Part shown: positions 60,473 to 64,000 of the stretch, piece after piece
Position numbering within the stretch: the stretch's first letter is position 1
How the letters are laid out: each line of letters opens with the position of its first letter
Source of the DNA: Pseudomonadota bacterium
Lineage (GTDB): Bacteria; Pseudomonadota; Gammaproteobacteria; Burkholderiales; Rhodocyclaceae
Length of the DNA: 64,000 nt
NCBI GenBank assembly: GCA_018241685.1
Contig: JAFEDJ010000054.1
Span: 372,001-436,000, forward strand
Reading direction: 5' to 3'
The notes under the pieces: model-generated
Database searches by the model: none
What the model saw: only the letters and a program-made list of their open reading frames with translations
Told to the model about the DNA's origin: nothing
Translations under genes and position numbers: made by a program

Positions 60473-61867
60473 ATGCCCAATCCCCTTTCCAGCGGAAAAC
60501 CCCGTTTCGCCGACCTGCGGGCACACATGCGGGCCCTGCGCTACTGGCCCTTCGCGCTGCTGCTGGCTGGCTGCACCATCGTGCTGACACTGCTGGCGAC
60601 CAGCCGCGACCACTCCCGCCTGGGCCTCGAGGCCGTCCATGCCGTACAGGAGAACCGCGCTCGGCTGGACCGCCTGGACCTGTTGCTGCTGACCGTGGTG
60701 GATGCGGAAAGCAGCGTGCGTGGCTACATACTGACCCACAATGACGACTACCTGGAACCCTACCGGGACAGCGAGGCCCGCGTCGGCCGCCTGCTGGCCG
60801 CGATGGAAACGGACTTCCCAGCCGACAGCGCCGACCGCGACGAGTTCGAGGTCCTCAAGAAACTGGTCACCCTCAAGCGCCGTCACCTGGCCCAGGCCGT
60901 CGCCTCCGGCGACATCGAGGACACCGGCAGCCCGGAGCAGGCAGGCCCCGGCAAGGCCTTCATGGATCAGATCCGCCTGTCGATCGCCACGCTGCACGAG
61001 CGCCGCGCGGTCAGCAACGCACAACTGACCCGCGACTCCCTGCAGCGCCTGCAGCACATGCAGACGGCCGTCACGGCCCTCGCCGTCGGCGCCCTCGGGC
61101 TGCTCATCATGCTGTTCGGCGTCCAGCAGCAGCAGGCCCGCCTGCGGACCCGCATCGCCCGGCTGCTGGCCGACGAGAACAGCATGCTCGAATCGACGGT
61201 CAGCCAGCGCACGCGGGAGCTGAGCGACCTGGCCAGCTACCTCACCAATGCCCGCGAGGCGGAGCGCGGCCGGCTGGCGCGGGAGCTCCACGACGAGCTG
61301 GGCGCCCTCCTCACCGCCGCCCGCATGGACGCGGCATGGCTGTTGCGCAGCCTCGGCCCGAGCGCCGGGCAGGACATCCGCGGCCGCTTCAAACGCCTCA
61401 TAGACACCATCGGCTCCGGCATCACCCTCAAGCGGCGCCTCATCGATGACCTGCGCCCGCCGCTGCTGCAGGGCCTCGGCCTGGTGGAGGCGCTGCGCGC
61501 CCTCGCCGACGACTTCAGCCACGAAGTCCCGGTGGAACTGTTGCTGCCCGACGCGGACCCGGAGCCCACCGAGGACCAGGCCCTGGCGGTATTCCGCATC
61601 GCCCAGGAAGCCTTCACCAACATCCGCAAGTACGCCCACGCCGCCCACGTGGAACTCGGCCTCGACGTGGTCGACGGCGAGTTGCAACTGTGGATCCGCG
61701 ACGACGGCGTCGGCTTCGATGCCGACTCGCCGATGCAGGGCCGCCACGGCCTGGCTGGCATGCGGCACCGGGTGCAGATGTTCGGCGGCCGACTGACGGT
61801 GGCGGCGGCACCGGGCAAGGGCTGCACGATCGAGGCCTGCATGCCGCTGCAGCCCCGCCCGGCCTGA
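60473..61867 (+). CDS. Sensor histidine kinase with CHASE3 domain (HisKA_3 type)
   Basis: A 464-residue membrane kinase of the NarX/DegS class. TM1 is near residues 24-42. The CHASE3 sensor spans about 50-190 (LLTVVDAESSVRGYILTHND) and TM2 is near 198-217. The HisKA_3 motif ARELHDELGALL has H273, and the ATPase has QEAFTNIRKYAHA and RDDGVGFD (N and G boxes). No HAMP is obvious. The start at 60473 is favoured, or 16 codons earlier at 60425. It is convergent with a NarL-type regulator whose stop codon shares a nested hairpin with its own, so the two probably form a pair. Confidence 0.9.
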   Translation: MPNPLSSGKPRFADLRAHMRALRYWPFALLLAGCTIVLTLLATSRDHSRLGLEAVHAVQENRARLDRLDLLLLTVVDAESSVRGYILTHNDDYLEPYRDSEARVGRLLAAMETDFPADSADRDEFEVLKKLVTLKRRHLAQAVASGDIEDTGSPEQAGPGKAFMDQIRLSIATLHERRAVSNAQLTRDSLQRLQHMQTAVTALAVGALGLLIMLFGVQQQQARLRTRIARLLADENSMLESTVSQRTRELSDLASYLTNAREAERGRLARELHDELGALLTAARMDAAWLLRSLGPSAGQDIRGRFKRLIDTIGSGITLKRRLIDDLRPPLLQGLGLVEALRALADDFSHEVPVELLLPDADPEPTEDQALAVFRIAQEAFTNIRKYAHAAHVELGLDVVDGELQLWIRDDGVGFDADSPMQGRHGLAGMRHRVQMFGGRLTVAAAPGKGCTIEACMPLQPRPA

Positions 61868-61902
61868 CGCAGCAACGTGCCGCAGCGGCACCCCGTCAGG
61901 CC
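61861..61902. terminator. Nested inverted repeats across two convergent stop codons
   Basis: GGCCTGACG (61861-61869) pairs with CGTCAGGCC (61894-61902), and inside it GTGCCG (61877-61882) pairs with CGGCAC (61886-61891). The TGA of the kinase gene and the TGA of the regulator gene lie inside the outer stem. No U tract, so termination would be modest. Confidence 0.45.
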
Positions 61903-62531
61903 ACCATCAGGCCGTGCTGCAGCGCGTAGGCCGCCAGCTCGGCATTACTGGCCAGGGCCAGTTTTTCGAGCAGGCGCGAACGATAGGTGCTGACCGTCTT
62001 GACGCTCAGGTTCAGCGCCTCGGCGATGCCCGACACCGACTCGCCGCGGGCCAGCCGCAGGAAGACCTGCAGCTCCCGCTCCGACAGGCTCTCGTGGGCC
62101 GGCGCGGAGGACTCCCCGGCCAGGTCGTCGGCCAGCAGCTCGGCAGTGCGGCCCGAAATGTAGCGCCGCCCCCGTGCCACCGTCTGGATGGCCTTCAGCA
62201 GTTCGTCCCGTTCGCAGTCCTTGCACAGGTAGCCGTTGGCTCCGTGGCGGAGCATCGGCAGTGCGTAGCGCTCCTCCGGAAAACCGCTGAGCACCAGCAC
62301 CTTCAGGTCCGCATGGCGCTGGCGCACCACGCGCAGCACGTCGACGCCGCTCTTGCCCGGCAGGGACAAGTCGAGCAGCAGCACATCGCACTCCTGCTCG
62401 CGCAGCTTCTCCAGCGCCTCCTCGCCGGAGGCCGCCTCGAAGGCGATGCTGATACCCAGTTCGTCCACCAGCATTTCCCGGAAGCCGGCACGCACGATGC
62501 TGTGATCATCCACGATGGCCAGGCGGAGCAT
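61896..62531 (-). CDS. NarL/FixJ-type response regulator
   Basis: A 211-residue DNA-binding response regulator. The receiver has IVDDHSIVRAG, D54 in VLLLDLSLPGKSG and lysine in YLCKDCERDEL. The LuxR-type helix-turn-helix spans about residues 145-205 (LSERELQVFLRLARGESVSGIAEALNLSVKTVSTYRSRLLEKL). The expected partner is the convergent CHASE3 kinase. Targets unknown. Confidence 0.93.
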   Translation of the reverse strand: MLRLAIVDDHSIVRAGFREMLVDELGISIAFEAASGEEALEKLREQECDVLLLDLSLPGKSGVDVLRVVRQRHADLKVLVLSGFPEERYALPMLRHGANGYLCKDCERDELLKAIQTVARGRRYISGRTAELLADDLAGESSAPAHESLSERELQVFLRLARGESVSGIAEALNLSVKTVSTYRSRLLEKLALASNAELAAYALQHGLMVA

Positions 62532-62749
62532 GGCGTCCTTTCAGCACATTCGACAGTTTCCATTGTAGCCAGCCGCTGCCCACGGCACAGCCCATGGACT
62601 CCGACATGCTTGCCAGCGCAGTCCTACACGCCTTTCCGCCCTTGTCGGACAGCCCGCTGCGCAGCCGCCGCATAGAGTGGAAACCGTGGAAGCGCGGCAG
62701 TCACGGCCGCCTCCCGGACATACCCACCCGATATGCAAGGAGAACCGCC

Positions 62750-63091
62750 ATGTACAGCAAGCCCTTCACCCGACTGCTCGTCGCCACCACCCTGAGCCTG
62801 GCCGCCGCCGGCCTTGTCCAGGCCGCCGAACCCCAGTCGGTCGCCCACGAGACGGACAAGTCCGCCACCGCCCAGTTCATCGACGACGCGTCGATCACCG
62901 CCAACGTCAAGGCCCGCCACGCCGAGGACAAGACCGTGCGGATCACCGCGATCGGCGTCGAGACCCACAACGGCGTCGTCCAGCTGTCCGGCTTCACGCC
63001 GTCGGCCAAGGAGAAGATGCGCGCCGAGGAAATCGCCCGGACCACCCAGGGCGTGAAGGATGTCAGGAACGACATCATCATCCAGCGTTAA
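62750..63091 (+). CDS. Periplasmic BON-domain protein
   Basis: A 113-residue exported protein. The signal peptide ends near residue 25 (AAAGLVQAAE). One BON domain follows (about 45-113), with GVETHNGVVQLSGFTPSAKEK and ARTTQGVKDVRNDI, the standard motif ends. Such proteins (OsmY-like) are linked to envelope stress or lipid binding. The start at 62750 has AAGGAG ten bases upstream. Longer frames are rejected. Confidence 0.9.
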   Translation: MYSKPFTRLLVATTLSLAAAGLVQAAEPQSVAHETDKSATAQFIDDASITANVKARHAEDKTVRITAIGVETHNGVVQLSGFTPSAKEKMRAEEIARTTQGVKDVRNDIIIQR

Positions 63092-63153
63092 ACGCGGCGG
63101 CCGGCCAGCCCGGCCGCTTGCCGCCCTCCGTCCCACTCTTCCTGGAGACGACC

Positions 63154-63423
63154 ATGACCCACGCCACTTTCCCCCGCCTCGAACGCGGCCACGCCTGGGC
63201 ACCGCCCGGCGAATGGGACTGGACCGTGCATGCCAGCCTGCTCGGCAGCCTGCTGCTGTGCGGCGGCATGTTGTTCGGCAACAGCAACCATGTGCCCACC
63301 ATCAACCCGCCGGAGCCCTGCGTGCGTGACATCGGCGCGGTGTACCGCATGCTCGGCCCGTCGGCCTGGGGCGTACTGCGGGAATGCCGCACCCCGGAAG
63401 CCCCTCCGGAAACCCTTTACTGA
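63154..63423 (+). CDS. Small hypothetical membrane protein (89 aa)
   Basis: An 89-residue protein starting MTHATFPRLERGHAWAPP, with one hydrophobic segment near residues 25-42 (VHASLLGSLLLCGGMLFG) and a C-terminal part with two cysteines (PEPCVRDIG; LRECRTPE). TGGAGAC lies upstream of the ATG. I do not recognise the family. It sits between the BON-domain gene and the single-domain receiver, nine bases before the latter, so it may be co-transcribed with it. Confidence 0.68.
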   Translation: MTHATFPRLERGHAWAPPGEWDWTVHASLLGSLLLCGGMLFGNSNHVPTINPPEPCVRDIGAVYRMLGPSAWGVLRECRTPEAPPETLY

Positions 63424-63432
63424 GTCCCCATC

Positions 63433-63843
63433 ATGGCCAGCGCCCACAGGCCCGTGCGAGTCGTGCTGATCGAGGATTCGGTCGCCCTGCGCGACCTGCT
63501 CGCCGAGATGCTGGCGGATAGCGGCGACGTCGAAATCATCGGCTCCGCCGACAGCGAGCCGGCAGCCATCGACCTCCTGCGCCGGCTCCACCCCGACCTG
63601 GCCATCATCGACCTGGAGTTGCGCGGCGGCACCGGCCTCAAGGTACTCGCCGCGCTGCGGGACATGCCGGCCTGTGCGGACACGCCGCGGGCAGTGGTGT
63701 TCTCCAACCATACCCATCCTCTTGTCCGCGAGCGCTGCCAGATGCTCGGTGCGCAGGCCTTCTTCGACAAATCCTTCCAGCTCGACGAGCTGCTCGCCTA
63801 CGTGCACTCCGCCGCCGACGAGCCCGGCCCTCGCCCCGGCTGA
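63433..63843 (+). CDS. Single-domain response regulator (REC only)
   Basis: A 136-residue protein with one receiver domain: VVLIEDSVALRD (acidic pair E-D), D60 in LAIIDLELRGG, serine in VVFSNH and lysine in FFDKSF. There is no output domain. The phosphorylation loop is LRGGTG, where most receivers have a proline two residues after the aspartate. Probably a phosphate shuttle or a regulator by protein contact. Its nine-base gap from the upstream gene suggests one transcript. Partner unknown. Confidence 0.88.
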   Translation: MASAHRPVRVVLIEDSVALRDLLAEMLADSGDVEIIGSADSEPAAIDLLRRLHPDLAIIDLELRGGTGLKVLAALRDMPACADTPRAVVFSNHTHPLVRERCQMLGAQAFFDKSFQLDELLAYVHSAADEPGPRPG

Positions 63844-64000
63844 TCGACGCATTCCCCCTCATTCCCCTGTGGGGGCAAATTCATTAGCCCCCCCATGGTC
63901 TTTGTTCGTAGTCGGCACCTCGGCGCCCTGCGCCGCTCGGGGCTGACCCACGGCACGCCCGTGGCTGCCAACAAAAAAGCACCAGCGACTCTTCGAGCGC
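63844..64000. other. Right-edge gap
   Basis: No gene is seen in these 157 bases. CCACGG and CCGTGG (about 63948-63964) form a short stem, and CCCCTGTGGGGG is near 63862-63877, but neither is followed by a clear U tract on a useful strand. Confidence 0.4.

Noticed and set aside
63862..63964. Short hairpins near the right edge as a terminator
   Set aside because: Stems of about five to six base pairs without a U tract in the right place.

Overview
The window is GC-rich, densely coded DNA that looks like a chromosome segment of a denitrifying betaproteobacterium, probably Rhodocyclales/Zoogloeaceae (Thauera, Azoarcus or Azospira relatives). This rests on the cytochrome cd1 nitrite reductase cluster, bacteriohemerythrin, very large hybrid histidine kinases and codon use; the species cannot be fixed from sequence alone.

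Region 1 (1-8815, all minus strand) is a Nit1C-type nitrilase cluster: FAD oxidoreductase (cut by the left edge), MSMEG_0570-like small protein, GT4 glycosyltransferase, AIR-synthase-like protein, GNAT, radical SAM, nitrilase and MSMEG_0572/Sll0783-like protein. Most genes overlap by a few bases. A MocR-type PLP/GntR regulator lies upstream. Three copies of a 16-bp palindrome (ATTGTATGCATACAAT type) lie upstream of the cluster and upstream of the regulator gene, which suggests a local autoregulated circuit. Related clusters are linked in the literature to nitrogen starvation and cyanide assimilation.

Region 2 (8843-25847) is mixed chromosome: a hybrid histidine kinase, a small unknown protein, bacteriohemerythrin, succinate-semialdehyde-type dehydrogenase, a response regulator with an unassigned C-terminal part, a membrane protein, PhnA/YjdM, TrmA, and a TetR regulator divergent from an RND efflux operon with an AcrR/TtgR-like operator between them, then a YkgJ-type cysteine-cluster protein.

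Region 3 (26161-37725) is a complete type I-F CRISPR-Cas locus: cas1, cas2-3, cas8f, cas5f, cas7f, cas6f, a leader, and an array of 51 repeats and 50 spacers. Two spacers are near reverse complements of each other. The 5' part of cas8f is clearly AT-richer than the rest of the operon.

Region 4 (37726-38507) is the least explained part. A structured non-coding element has a central strand that can pair with either of two duplicated flanking sequences; the downstream pairing would hide a ribosome binding site. It is followed by two small coupled ORFs (38 and 87 codons).

Region 5 (38529-50524, minus strand) has a hybrid kinase with Hpt, a response regulator/diguanylate cyclase, and a three-gene operon of a DUF2126-type transglutaminase protein, a circularly permuted ATP-grasp/alpha-E fusion and a second transglutaminase. 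This looks like an uncharacterised peptide-ligation system.

Region 6 (50777-58261) makes dissimilatory nitrite reductase and its heme d1: a SUMT (nirE role) divergent from nirS-nirM, then nirC-nirF-nirDL-nirG-nirH. Two FNR/Dnr-type boxes split the cluster into two anaerobic units. nirJ and nirN are not in the window. Region 7 (58406-64000) has an AsmA-like protein, a CHASE3 kinase convergent with a NarL-type regulator, a BON-domain protein, a small membrane protein and a single-domain receiver.
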